From: Aspidapion aeneum
Lineage: Eukaryota > Arthropoda > Insecta > Coleoptera > Brentidae
Reading direction: 5' to 3'
Length of the DNA: 64,000 nt
Assembly: GCA_963576565.1 (NCBI GenBank)
Contig: OY755048.1
Location: 6,058,136-6,122,135, forward strand
Position 1 is the stretch's first letter. The number at the start of each line of letters is the position of its first letter. The position numbers and the translations under genes were made by a program. The notes beneath the pieces are model-generated. The model ran no database searches and was not told the DNA's origin. It saw only the letters and a program-made list of their open reading frames with translations. This document shows positions 21,135 to 32,130 of the stretch, piece after piece.

Positions 21135-21880
21135 AGTCATATTTTTTCACTTACTTATTCGAAATTACCATATTCAGTACTATTTAGAAAAAAAATGCAT
21201 ATTGGGGTGCATCTTTTGGATATTGGTAAGGTAAGGACGAAATTTGGGTACCCAATTTTGTAATGCAATTTTTGACTGCGACAGCTCATCACGTTTTTTT
21301 AATTTATGAGTTTTTGCTTCAACTCTTAAACCCCATCCTCCAGGTTTTGAACCAAATCCGCGCTAAACCAGCAATGCGTCTCGACTTTTTTCAACTGACT
21401 GCGGGGTAGCGTATAATTATAACGACTAACCTATGTAAAAGAATATGGGGATAAAAACATGTCAAACATGAGCTTTATTATATTACAAAGCATAGTGCAA
21501 ACCATACAGGAACCTTTTATTAACGTTACTTCATAAAATTCCTATTGTTTCATATGTCGCGTCGGTTAGACTTTCACCGTAGACAAGGGAGCTTATATTA
21601 TATCCCCTTATAGTTGGAGTTATCTTTAATAAAAATTAAAGACAAACATTGTATATTGAAAATTTGAAGTTTACCCGACCGTCCATGTGTTCAAGAAAAA
21701 CATGGCTGACTAAAAATATATGGACATTTTTCGATATAAACTGGATGGCACTTTACACAATGTTAGTTTTCAAAATATATCGAGAAAATGTTGTTTGATT
21801 TTCGTTTGACTTTATTTTTTACGTAAAACTACCCCTAAATTAAAATCAGATAAGTTTTCATGGCGTGTCACAACAAGGGT
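21135..21880. other. Non-coding DNA before the palindrome
   Basis: AT-rich sequence without a supported ORF; no element ends seen. Confidence 0.45.
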
Positions 21881-21884
21881 TTTT

Positions 21885-22430
21885 TGTTCCTCTAGTATTT
21901 TTCCGTGGGTAGCTCAAAAGCTTAACCTTTCGTCCTTATGAGACTCTTCAGAACACTGCTTGGTCAATGGGAAATCTTGGGTAAGTATAAGTATACGGTT
22001 TTGCCTCTCACCTTATGTTTCTAGTAAAACAAAAAATTATGTACTCCACAAGAAGAGCCATTTATCAAAATACGAAAGAAACTAAAACAGCAGCAGGCGA
22101 GTAAAACTGCTATACCAGGATTCTCTCTTTCAATCGATATTTTCATGATGATATAACAGTTTTACTCGCTGCTGCTGTTTTAGTTTCTCTCGTATTTTGG
22201 TAGATGACGCTTCTTGAGGAGTACATGATTTTGTTTTCTCACTAGAAACATAAGGTGAGAGACAAAACCTTATACGTAGCTTAGCTAGGGGGTGTCAAAT
22301 GGACCAAGCAGTGTTCTGAAAAGTCCCAAGAGGACCAAACAGTTAACTGTCAATACTTATTGGTTGTCCATAAGATCTTGGACCCCCGTGAGATTAAGCT
22401 TTCGAGCTACCCATGGAAACACACGAGAGA
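21885..22430. repeat. Large palindrome (family P), arms about 230-270 bp
   Basis: Around a centre near 22135 the two sides are inverted copies. The innermost arms run 22008-22118 and 22152-22262 (CTCACCTTATGTTTCTAGT..., AAACAGCAGCAGGCGAGTAA...). The outer arms extend to TCCGTGGGTAGCTCAAAAGC on the left and the complementary GCTTTCGAGCTACCCATGGA on the right. The left arm lacks about 50 bp present on the right (the segment with GTCCAAGATCT). The central spacer holds CAATCGATATTTTCATGATG. The family also occurs at 22.59-22.93 kb and, as direct copies, at 38.85-39.66 kb. Confidence 0.88.
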
Positions 22431-22589
22431 AACAAAAATTTGTTTGATTTTAATTTACAGGTACCAAGTTTTACGTTTTGTTGGTATCTGGCTTTAAACT
22501 CCGCTGACAGATGCGACGCCGACGTCTTACTGGCGGAATAAACGCAATCAGCGTTGATCTGCGCTAAAAGACAATGTGTGTCGTAGGTC

Positions 22590-22930
22590 ACGTGATGAAT
22601 TCTCTCTTTCAATCGATATTTTCATCGATCGATGCTATAACAGTTTTACTCGCCTGCTGCTATTTTAGTTTCTCTCGTATTTTGGTAGAGGGCGCTTCTT
22701 GCGGAGTACATGACTTTGTTTTCTCATTAGAGACATAAGGTGAGAGACAAAACCGTATACTTAACTTAGCAAGGGTGTCATATTGACCAAGCAGTGTTCT
22801 GAAGAGTCCCATGAGGATGAAACAGTTAACTGCCAACACTTATTAGGTGTCCATTAGATCTTGGACCCCGTGAGGTTAAGTTTTCGAGCTACCCATGAAA
22901 AAATACGAGAGAAACAAAAAACCCTTGTTT
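22590..22930. repeat. Half copy of the P palindrome family
   Basis: From TTCTCTCTTTCAATCGATAT through the GCTGCTATTTTAGTTTCTCT arm and GAGGTTAAGTTTTCGAGCTA this repeats the right half of the preceding palindrome. Together with the segment 22550-22590 it matches the inter-copy region near 39240 in reverse orientation. It appears to be an adjacent duplication of one arm. Confidence 0.85.
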
Positions 22931-23700
22931 TTAACCCTGTTAGCCACGAAGACGTATTTGATTTTTTTTACCTTACTGTGTTTTAATTTATAGGTACCTA
23001 TATTTAAAAAAAAAATGGCTATTTCTAAATACTGTACATTTAAGTTTTTTTTTTAAATAACCTGAGATGCTTTGAGACGTAAAGATTTTTTTCTGATTAC
23101 AATTTCCCCCTCGGAAGTGGTGTTACAAAATTAGTACCTTGGTAATGACACACTATGTTGATTTGAAATAATTCATAAACGTATTATATGGGCAGTACTT
23201 AAAGTCGTACCATTCTTTTGTTTTAAAAAAATCATGATTACAGGACCAGATTAATTAAAATATAATAACTGCTTACCGGCCGAAATTTTTCATTAATCAA
23301 AGCATGGGTATACATTTTAAAGAAGTAGCACATACAACAAAGAAAAATATTAATCTGAGATATATAACTGTTGTTTTTTTCTATCCAATAATTTGTTGAT
23401 ATGGCCCTCATGCCACATTCGAACAAAATGGTCTTTAAGGCATAATGCCTACACATAATCTTTAATAGGAGGAACAATAAATAATTATTGTGCTATTCAC
23501 ACATTATGTTATGATGGTAACGGATGAAAAGATTAAATGTTTTGTAGAATATTTTGACGTTACTATTATGTAATTAGAGCAATTTTTGAATCCCTTAAAT
23601 GTAAAAGCAGCTCGTAGAAACCGCAGTAAAAACAACACAAACATTTTTTTAGCCTATGTCCACTTTTAAAATATTGTATAAAATATCGTCTATAACTTAA
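22931..23700. other. AT-rich non-coding DNA
   Basis: No coding or repeat feature that I can support. Confidence 0.45.
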
Positions 23701-23702
23701 AT

Positions 23703-24475
23703 AAAATACTCTGCCAATATATGGGCCCCTAAGCTCACACTAGCTACTATAGTTATAGTGTACGTGTGAGCTAATATAACTAAAAACTGAAATATATTTT
23801 ATTCAACTCCAGACTAAATTACATTTCGTGTGATACCCCACAAGCCATGTTTTGACTTAAACTCAACTTTTTGAAATCTACCCACACCCGTAAAAAAAAA
23901 CTAAAATGTATTTTGTTTAACTCCGGACTCAATTACCTTTCGTTTGATATCACACACGCCGTATTTTCATGTAAACTCTAATTTTTGAAATTTACCCCCA
24001 CCCTTTTTCTAAACTAAAATCTATTTTGTTTAACTCCAGACTCAATTACCTTTCGTTTGATATCACACACGCCATATATTTACATAAACTCTAAATTTTT
24101 AAATCTACCCCCACCCTTTTATTTGGTTTGTGTTGGGTGGATTTTGTTCATTTTTAAATGGGACCATCTCGACCCAGGACCCAGCTCAGGTACCAAATTT
24201 CATTAAAATCGGGCAAGCGGTTTTTGAGTTATGCTCGTTGGTCGTTACAGACAGACATACAGACAGACAGACAGACAGACAGACAGGCAGACAGGCAGAC
24301 AGACAGACAGACATACAGACAGACAGACGGCGCGACAAAAATGTTTCAAAATCTTCTGAAACGCAAAGATATATAAAAAAATTTGAAATCGAAGCAACTT
24401 TTTTTTTCTCGAAAAAATTAGGATCACCATAGCTCACACTACTATGTATAGTCTATGTGTGAGCTAAAATAACGT
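23703..24475. mobile_element. W repeat copy 2, complete, with three tandem internal units
   Basis: It starts AAAATACTCTGCCAATATAT and ends GTGTGAGCTAAAATAA, with a palindromic AGCTCACACTA.../TGTGAGCT near each end. A unit of about 114 bp beginning AACTCC(G/A)GACT is present three times (23804, 23919, 24032), while copy 1 has one. It then has CCAAATTTCATTAAAATCGG and the ACAG microsatellite (24246-24328) with AGGC variants. No functional ORF. It provides the empty-site control for the hAT insertion in copy 1. Confidence 0.85.
24246..24328. repeat. ACAG microsatellite inside W copy 2
   Basis: Near-continuous ACAG units with ACAT and AGGC interruptions, at the same place in the element as in copy 1. 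Confidence 0.92.
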
Positions 24476-24706
24476 TCTTTTATTTTGCTTGCAGGTACAC
24501 AAAAATCAAGCACGATGGATAACAGGATATACAAGTCATAAACATCTGCTACAAGGTAATTATGTCAAGTTTCACGAGGCTGATTTTATAGTTCCTTCCT
24601 TCCGCGAGTTACATAATACACACGTCACACTAGACAAAATATACACAAAATAGGGTTATTTCGTTTCTTTATTTTTTATTACGGGGTAGTGTAATACTAT
24701 TACATA

Positions 24707-24882
24707 CCTGGGCGCCCCAGGGGGGGGGCGGAACCCGGCCCCCCCAAGCCTAAGATTTTTTTAGATATTTTCCAAATATTTCATTAATGAAAATATAAAA
24801 TAGCATAAAATACGCCATCAGGAGGCCTTGGGCCCCAAAACCTTCGCTCCCCACCCAAGACATATTCCTGGGTGCGCCACTG
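24707..24882. mobile_element. hAT-like MITE, G-rich family, second copy
   Basis: The 176-bp element has ends CCTGGGCGCCCC and GTGCGCCACTG, a G run, AAGCCTAAGATTTTTTTAGA and a CATTAATGAAAATATAAAAT core. The flanks ATTACATA (24699-24706) and ATTACACA (24883-24890) match at 7 of 8 bases, supporting hAT transposition. It is the same family as 11951-12120 and 45603-45796. Confidence 0.82.
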
Positions 24883-24889
24883 ATTACAC

Positions 24890-25970
24890 AAATAACTGAT
24901 TTGTGAGCTTTCATTACCAGCGCTTGCAGACGGGTAGGTTCTCGGTTCGATAGGCACATTGAAAGACATTGAAAGGCACCTGAAATATTCTACGCGCATT
25001 GAAAGGCACCTAAAATATTCTTAAGTTTACCACAGTTATAAAAATGTGATTAACGCAATTTCCTGTTGAACTTTATTACCCGTTGAACGTTATTGCCATT
25101 GAATGTTACTTTTTTTAACGTTGTTAATTCCCGTTGAGCGTTATTGCCCGTTCAACGCTTTTCTGTTGAACATTTTATTCCGTTGAACGTTATTTCCCTC
25201 CGCTCCTTTAACCGTAATCAAGGACAAATGGAATTTATCAGTTTTTGCCGTAATCCATGTAAGGCGGCCAGTGACCTGTAATTTTAGCGTCAAAAGAACT
25301 CGATGCAAGGTAAAACAGTACACAACTCCCAATGGTTCTGTGATGTGTATATTAGCGGCGAAACCACCATTGTTATTCTATATCTTGGGAATAAATCGAT
25401 GAATCAAAGACGAATAAAAATGCAAATGAAAGTCTTAACCACACGATTATTATTGAACGTGCTTAAGGCGACCCCAACGGGCCTAAATAAGAAAAAAATG
25501 CATGCACAAAATTGCTGTAAAATGGGGTGATTTCGATATGTACGGAATTACAGAGCAACAACTATGTACACTCGGAGTAATGAATAATAACATTTCTAGA
25601 GATACAAATATAAGCTAACTTGATAACAATGCAATGTCAGCCCATCCTCACTTGTCTTGTACGCGTTTATCGGCGTTTTTGACCTGCCTTGTGGGTATCC
25701 CTTGTAAGGGATGGCAAGCATTTTCGATTTACTGTGGGAGGAACTAGTCTAGTACTTGCGATATTTAGGTAGGGCAATAACAAATTCATTTGAAAGATAT
25801 TTTGTTATTAAAGCTGTTGTATGGTGATCGCAAAGTCAATTGAACAAAGATAAAAGCCGACCAGCGGCATTTTCTTTATACTCATGAAAATTATTTGATT
25901 TAATTATGGCGTAAACTAAACAAATAAAAATAGATAATAAAACTTTCTATTTCTACACCTACAGGAACGA
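24890..25970. other. Non-coding, degenerate GTTGAACGTTATT repeats
   Basis: Between about 25040 and 25200 the word CCGTTGAACGTTATTxCC recurs roughly seven times at irregular spacing, a decayed minisatellite. Near 24965-25020 GACATTGAAAGGCACCT(G/A)AAATATTCT is duplicated. No gene seen in the remainder. Confidence 0.55.
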
Positions 25971-26552
25971 CACTGACGGGGGTGAACAGCTAACCTAAAA
26001 TGTGTACACCGATTGTGAAAATCCACAATCTTTTGCTAAGATTGTGTAAAGATTCTGAGGGAGTGTGGTAAGATTGTGAAAGATTGTGAGGGATTGTGGA
26101 GGGCTGTGCAGCGGCGTAGCGTGCCTAAAGGGGCGGGGGGCCGACAGCTAAAACGGGCGCCCATCAAATCAAAAATTCTTGCGACCAAAAAAAAAAAAGG
26201 TCATCATGTCTATAGTTTCCTTTGCCGCCCTCTTAATTTACTGTTACCGTCCCTCCTACTTAATAATGATTAGGGCTCTTCGGGCACAAATGGGGCGCCA
26301 GGATCATCGGGCGGGGGGGGGGGGGGAGACGAATCCCCATCAGAGATTGTGCAAGATTGTGAGGGATTGTGAAGAACTGTGGTAAGATTGTGAAGGATTG
26401 TGAGAGATTGTGAAGGATTGTGGGAGATTGTGAGAGATTGTGACAGATTGTGGGTGATTGGGAGGGATTGTGTAAAGATTGTGAAGGATTGTGAACAGAT
26501 TGTGAGAAATGTGTACACCGATTGTGAGAGCTGTTCACTCACTCGGACACTG
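25971..26552. mobile_element. TIR element with a GATTGTGA minisatellite core
   Basis: The outer ends are inverted: CACTGACGGGGGTGAACAGC on the left and, as complement, CAGTGTCCGAGTGAGTGAAC on the right. ATGTGTACACCGATTGTGA occurs near both edges (25999 and 26509). Most of the interior is a tandem array of 10-11 bp units of the type AGGATTGTGA (26025-26105 and 26340-26525). The array is split near 26108 by about 230 bp starting CAGCGGCGTAGCGTGCC, a hAT-like terminus. The long ORFs on both strands here are translations of the repeat. The transposase source is unknown. Confidence 0.7.
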
Positions 26553-27125
26553 ATTTATTTTCTAACTCTGCATACTGCCGACTAAAGAGGTCTTGAAAGG
26601 TACACCCGAAAGCAATTAAGAGCGCCTTTCAAAAAAATCTGCCAATCAGGTGCCGTCCATCCACCTGGGCTCGGTCGGTCGGAAAACAAATACTTTGTGG
26701 TCGGACCGAAAAGAGCCGCGGCTCTTCTCTGTCTGTAGGGTTGAAGTTATACCAGGAAGATTTTATATGAAATTGGATAACTTTTAAAGGGCAGAATCAA
26801 GCAAAATTTTATGAAACCGATAGAACCCCGTATTAGGAGTTATTCAAGTGACTGTGCATAGATCACACCAAATAGCCCCGTCTGACGTTACCGAATAACA
26901 ATGAATGGCTATTATACATACTTTATTATTAATGGTAATTTAAATAGCCGTATTACCTCAATCAAATCGACACCTTCTATGTAATTTGTTTGCCTGGTGT
27001 AGCAAATTCGTGATTAGATATAATATACCAACCTTACCTACTGTCACGACTGTTATCTAATAATATTTTGTTTATTTATTTTAATACGATAGGATATGAG
27101 TGAACATATGACAGTAGTAGTAGTG
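26553..27125. other. Non-coding DNA
   Basis: A GC-rich patch (26640-26740) without an open frame, then AT-rich sequence; nothing assignable. Confidence 0.4.
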
Positions 27126-27866
27126 GGGGGGGGGTTGACCCGCAGGTCTGACAAGTAGGCCAGAGTAGGCCCTTTTTGCCATGCCCCAAGTCTGTCCCTT
27201 AACCCACTCTCTGCACTTCCCTTTGATGGTCAGGTAACTCATTGGGCCTTCCTGTTCTCTTTACAAAGTCCAGTAAGTCTGCCCATTTGAGCATGTGCAG
27301 TTCTTCCTCGCTCAGAGTTGGCGCTCCGAGTGCCTGTTGTCTCATCCTTGCGTAGGCCTCGCATTCTGCCACGAGGTGTCTTGATGTCTCTTCTTCCTGT
27401 CCACAGGCTGGGCAGGTAGGGTCATTCTCGACTCCTATACGTGTCATGTCCGGTTATGTCCGGTTAGAGTACCTATCAGCAGTCCGAGGTCTTTTCGTGT
27501 CCGTCCCAACATTCCTCTAATTCTGGTCGCTTTTGGACGGTCTACGAATTCTCTGGTCTGTCTGCAACCCGTTCCTGTTTCCCAGGAGTTTAATAGCGCG
27601 TCCTGGGCCCATTTGTTGAGTCCGCTTTGCACTTGTCTTTTTGTCACGCCCAAAAGTGGCTCCGGTCCTACATAGGCGGTTCCTGCCCCGAGTCGTGCGA
27701 GTTCGTCCGCCTTCTCGTTGCCTGGTACCCCCGTATGTCCTGGAACCCAAACCAGCGTCACCCGTTTGCCATCGCTTAGGGTCTCCAGCGCCTCGGCGCA
27801 TTCTTCCACCAAGCCGTCAGCAATCTTGGGTGCGTTTAGCGCCTTCAGGGTGGCTTGACTGTCAGA

Positions 27867-27907
<41 letters not shown>

Positions 27908-28063
27908 CTCCTCTTCGCTGTTCCGAACCTCTTCTAGGGTTGCCGCCATTATTATGGCGTAGACTTCTGCTTGAAAAACAGTAGCCTGCTCACCGAGCGA
28001 GTAGCTCTTCTGAACTTCTAGTTTTTGAACATATGACAACATATAAGGTCTTAATTTAAGCAT
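27110..28063 (-). pseudogene. LINE 3' end (RNase H and C-terminal Cys-His domain), split by an (AT)n run
   Basis: This is the tail of a Jockey/R1/I-type non-LTR element. The ORF 27845-28063 gives SYSLGEQATVFQAEVYAI (RNase H start, with the ATVFQAE motif). The domain resumes after the AT run as SDSQATLKALNAPKI and, in 27444-27812, VTLVWVPGHTGVPGNEKADE (RNase H end), then GLLIGTLTGH. A frame change at 27445, at a tandem TAACCGGACA duplication, leads into 27199-27447 with CPACGQEEETSRHLVAECEA, the C-terminal zinc-binding motif. The CAC/TAC-type repeat just beyond (27114-27126) may be the short tandem tail typical of I-like elements. It cannot make protein. Confidence 0.88.
27868..27905. repeat. 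(AT)n microsatellite inside RNase H
   Basis: About 18 AT units lie where the codons for IYSDSQ or ICSDSQ of RNase H belong. Coding sense resumes on the other side in a different frame, so growth of the run split the reading frame. Confidence 0.9.
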
Positions 28064-28439
28064 TACTCTTATACAAAAGCTTTTTTTTTAGTTTACTGAA
28101 TGTTTTTTTTCTCAAGTTTTTTGTTATATTAAAAAGTGTATCTACACAAATTCTATTAATTCATACAGAAATACGGTTGGTAGTATCTCAATTATGTATA
28201 TGTATCAAGCGAATTTTACCTAAATTCATTATATCAATGTAATTTAAAATATTATAAACAATTATAACAATAAAATAAATTAATAACATTGTATAAAAAT
28301 TAAATACCACAAAAAAAATAGAAATAGATAAATATAAATAAACAATCAAGTCAACTAAAAAGCGACAATCTCTTCCAAGCCAGTATCCGAGAAACTTCGA
28401 AGGGTTCACAACACAGAAATGGCATTTCTCTATGATCCT

Positions 28440-29185
28440 TTAATTGAAAAAGGCATTAAAGCTTCTGGACTCTCAAACCTAGTTCATCCAAAAACATTTT
28501 GGGCTCTCCATCCCAAGGACCATGAGTTTCCACACCAAAAGGAATAAAAGTATAGCGATCCTCCAGCTCGTCAAACTTATGTTTTTCTGTTTTACCAATT
28601 TGTGCAGCCACATCTAATTCTTTAGATGTTTTTGCAATGTAGCTATCAGCTAAAGTGTGTCTGCACGTGCCATCCCAGACTAAACTTCTCCCTACCTTCC
28701 AAGGAATAAAAGAAACTCCGTCAACACTTTTCCCGTAGGGTCAACAAATTCCAGTTAGTTCAAACGTAACTGGAATTTCAGCAGAGTTTAAACCACGCTT
28801 GATGATTTCATTAATCATCCTGTACCTGAGCAACCTGCCTGTACTTTTATCGCAATTTAGCCCGCGAAGGCTATATTTGTCAGTTTTTCACTACAACTAC
28901 CGACATGCTGCTCACACACATGAAGTCTTAATTCAATGATAACGTGAAGTCTTCAAGATGATTCCCCAGAGACAGTGAGCGGTTACATGCACTACTTTCA
29001 TAGTTCTAAAGAGCTAGAAGGCGCGCTGTGTCTCTCAAATCAAAATCTTGACGATCCAGAAGAAGATTTTCATAAGATTTTTTGGTTGTTCAATAGGAAT
29101 TTCGTTAACTTTGCACAAATCAGTCCAGGATTTTAAAGCGAAATCATAATCTTTGTCTGAAGTATTTAAAATTGATTGTGGCAGA
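28440..29185 (-). pseudogene. Degenerate reverse-transcriptase-associated C-terminal domain
   Basis: Read in minus frames with several shifts this gives LPQSILNTSDKDYDFALKSW, DFDLRDTARLLAL, GLNCDKSTGRLLRYRMINEI, IKRGLNSAEIPVTFELTGI, SVDGVSFIPWKVGRSLVWDG, TCRHTLADSYIAKTSKELD and YTFIPFGVETHGPWDGEP. I recall this order (RLLA-x-ESSAW-like, GLSC-KSxGR, IKRGLxSAEIP, RxDGxxLIPW, WDxTCxDT, FxPxAxETxG) from the C-terminus of a widespread group of invertebrate reverse transcriptase proteins. The conserved D and E-x-T suggest a nuclease fold, which is inference. Multiple stops and shifts show it is dead. Confidence 0.72.
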
Positions 29186-29189
29186 ATGG

Positions 29190-30995
29190 TTAATTAATGT
29201 TTTTAATTATAATTAGTGTCGTTTCTAAAAATAGTATTGATATTATGTATATTTTTATGATTAGGTATTCACTAAAATATTTTTCGTGTTCTTTATTATT
29301 TATTATTTGACAAGTGACTAAAGTCCCTTTTTGGAACAATAAAACATTTATTATTATTGCTGGCTTATTACCATAACACAGTACATGTATTGTTTTATAA
29401 TTCCTTATCCACCAGATTACTTTACAGCAATATAAAAACAATTTTGACAAGGTATAATAAATGTCGAAACGATACATTTCGATCCTTCTCTATCTTTATG
29501 TATGTTTTAACCTAATAAAACAAATTTTATATATAATATAAACATTTAGTTTTTCTTTCTTGTCTACTTTTTTAAATTATCTTTTTTATTTTTTCATATC
29601 ATATTGATTATTTCAATTTTAATTTTTTGTACTAAATATAAAACTTAAAAAAGAACTATACTTATAGTTGGTGTCTGTATCGTGAATTCGTGAATTAGGT
29701 AGGTGTTTGTTTTAGTCTACCTGACCAGTAAGCATTTACATTAAAATTCTTCATCTTTCTTCCTGGATATATTTTAAAAGGTTGCTTGCCGAAGGAAATA
29801 ATCGTGTTTTCTCTAGCTGACAGAGATTATATTACATTAGTTTCTCTTATTATTCCTATCTACTTAACCCTATGTTTTATTGTCAAAAGGAAGTAATAGC
29901 CACAAATTAAAATCACAGAAAAATTAGTTAATCAGTTTAATAAGGGTTTTTTCGTTATCAGTAATAAACTACCCAATTTAATTAAATTTACTTAATTCCA
30001 CCTGTACACAGAACTCTTTTTATATTAAATCAAAGCAAATGGCATCGGATCAAAACAAAAACCGCTTTCCTATGCGTCAAAGCAATATCTGCTTCAAAAG
30101 AAGATAAAATTAAACTAAAAAAAGAAAACCAAACAGCTAAAATCAATCGAGTAAGATTGAAAATATTTTGATTCTTCTTCCAGGAAAATTAATGTCAAAC
30201 TTTTGTAATAACGAATTTATAAGGAAATTAATGCAAACAGGATTGGCAATGCAATCGTATAATCTGTAAAACAATGGTTGAAACAAAAATACCTTTTTTA
30301 GAGCCACCAAACCGATATTACTGATACATATTTTGTTGTGCGTAACAAGAATGCAGCTTTTTTACTGATTTAAAAAAATAATTAAAACATGTTCGCAACA
30401 CAAGAATAATCGAGCATCTTTGAAGGGTACAATTTAATTTCGTCCGCCATCTTGGATTTTGAGATGACGGACAAAAAAATATATTCAGTCAAACCTCTGA
30501 TTAATTTTCTGTCAAGTGTAGTTTGTCCCATTAAATTCGATTATATGGTTCAAAAGTTATAGTGAAAAAAAAATTGTTATGTTTTTTTTGGCCCACCCGG
30601 TATTTTATATATTTTTTTTTAATTTAAGAAATTCCTTGTTTAATTTTAGGAGAGGTTAATCAATAAATTCAAGAAAACTCAAACACTAGATATCAAGAAA
30701 AAAAAATATTGTTGGAAAACAGACGTCGCACAGTGGGCTCCTTAAATGGGTAAAATGGAAACCTTGCAAACTATAAATTTTAGTACCGAGGGGGAAGGGG
30801 GGAAAGAGGCGGCAAAAACCAAAACAACTTTTTTTGCTGTTTTTCATAAATGTGAACTCTGAAGTCAAGCAATACATGAAAATAAAATGCGCCTCAGGTA
30901 AAAATTTAAAACAATATAATTTTATAACAAATTCCGGTTTATCTAGCTTTTTTCGACTTTCTACATTTCTTCTTTCGGATTGCTTCGGCTCTCCT
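29190..30995. other. AT-rich non-coding DNA
   Basis: No supported gene. A 125-codon minus ORF (30686-31063) overlaps the start of the foldback arm and has no domain or composition evidence. TTTGGCCCACCCGGTATTTT near 30588 resembles a mariner-type terminus without a detected mate. Confidence 0.4.
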
Positions 30996-30999
30996 CCAA

Positions 31000-32130
31000 A
31001 TAAAATGCAAGTAGTAGATATATGTTCCTTCCAGCTCAAAATGAGAAGGAAAGACGTCATCATAATAGGCGAACAGTCTGTGTGGTCTTTTTGACCTTAG
31101 CCGAATAGTGTGGGTAGTCTTTTTGAGTATAGGCCAATCGTATGAAGGCAATTTTGTATGAAGGTAATTTTGTAGGAGTGTGGGCGGTCTTTTTGAGCAT
31201 AGGCTAATAGTGTGAGTAATTTTTTGACCTTGATATGATATTTAATAGTTGCGAAGGTTATAATAAGTGTGCAGAGGTAAACAATGTGGGAGGTATTTTG
31301 ACCTTGATATGACATGTGTAAATTTATGTGTGCCTTTGTCTTTTGTGTGCAGGTGCGAGTGGCTCTTTGTCTTTTGTATGTGGAGGCGAACATTGTGGGT
31401 GGTCCTTTTGACCCTGTCAATGCCCTTGAGTTCCAATCAATACTTCAAGGTCGGCCATTAATTACAGATTTATGAGTCAAGGTTGTATATATTTCCCAAC
31501 AAAGGGTGTTATTTCGACCTCGACAATGAATGGCCTTGAGCCCGAAATTACCCAACAAGTCAATACAAGTTTAAGTAAAGTTCGCATTCTGTTGTTACTA
31601 ACTACACCAGGTGTTAATTCATTATGCTTTGTATGTAGGGTCAAAAAAACCACCTATAAAAAAGACAAAAACCCACTCACACCTGCACACAAATGACACA
31701 GACACACATAACTTTACATTGTCATATCAACATTTTCACCTACACTGTTCGCCTCTGCACACAAAAGTTACTGGCCTTCGCAACTATGCGATATCATATC
31801 AAGGTCAAAAAGACCACCCACACTATTCGCCTACACATACAAAAGACAAAGACCCACTCGCACCTGCACACAAAAGACAAAGGCTCACATAACTTTAGAT
31901 TGTCGTATCAAGGTCAAAAAACCACTCACACTATTAGCCTATCCTTAAAAATACCGCCCACACTCCTCATACAAATTTACCTTCATACTATTGGCCTAAC
32001 TCTCAAAAAGATTACCCACACTATTAAGCTATAGTCAAAAAGACCACCCCAGACTGTTCGCCTATTATGATGACGTCATTACCTCCTCATTTTGAACTGG
32101 AAGGAACATATATCTACTACTAACGCATTA
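31000..32130. mobile_element. Foldback element with about 450-500-bp inverted arms
   Basis: The left arm begins GTAGTAGATATATGTTCCTT and the right arm ends with its complement AAGGAACATATATCTACTAC. Both continue inward through CAAAATGAG, GACGTCATCATAATAGGCGA and repeated GTGTGG(T/G)(T/C)CTTTTTGA(C/G)C units, then ATAACCTTCGCAACT-like, TGTGTGCAGGTG and TTTGTCTTTTGTATGT. Each arm contains several imperfect copies of a 40-60 bp unit, so the arms are themselves repetitive. The spacer is about 200 bp. ORFs on either strand rich in H, T and K are translations of these units. No transposase and no certain target duplication. Confidence 0.85.

Noticed and set aside
26260..26585. ORFs of repeated SQSPTI or RDCEG type
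   Set aside because: Translations of the GATTGTGA minisatellite on either strand.
30686..31063. 125-codon minus-strand ORF
   Set aside because: No motif, Phe/Leu/Ser-rich composition expected from AT-rich antisense, and it overlaps a foldback arm.
31097..32034. Several ORFs with HTIRLHIQKTK-like repeats
   Set aside because: The same protein-like words appear from both arms of the foldback element and follow its short DNA repeats; no independent coding evidence.
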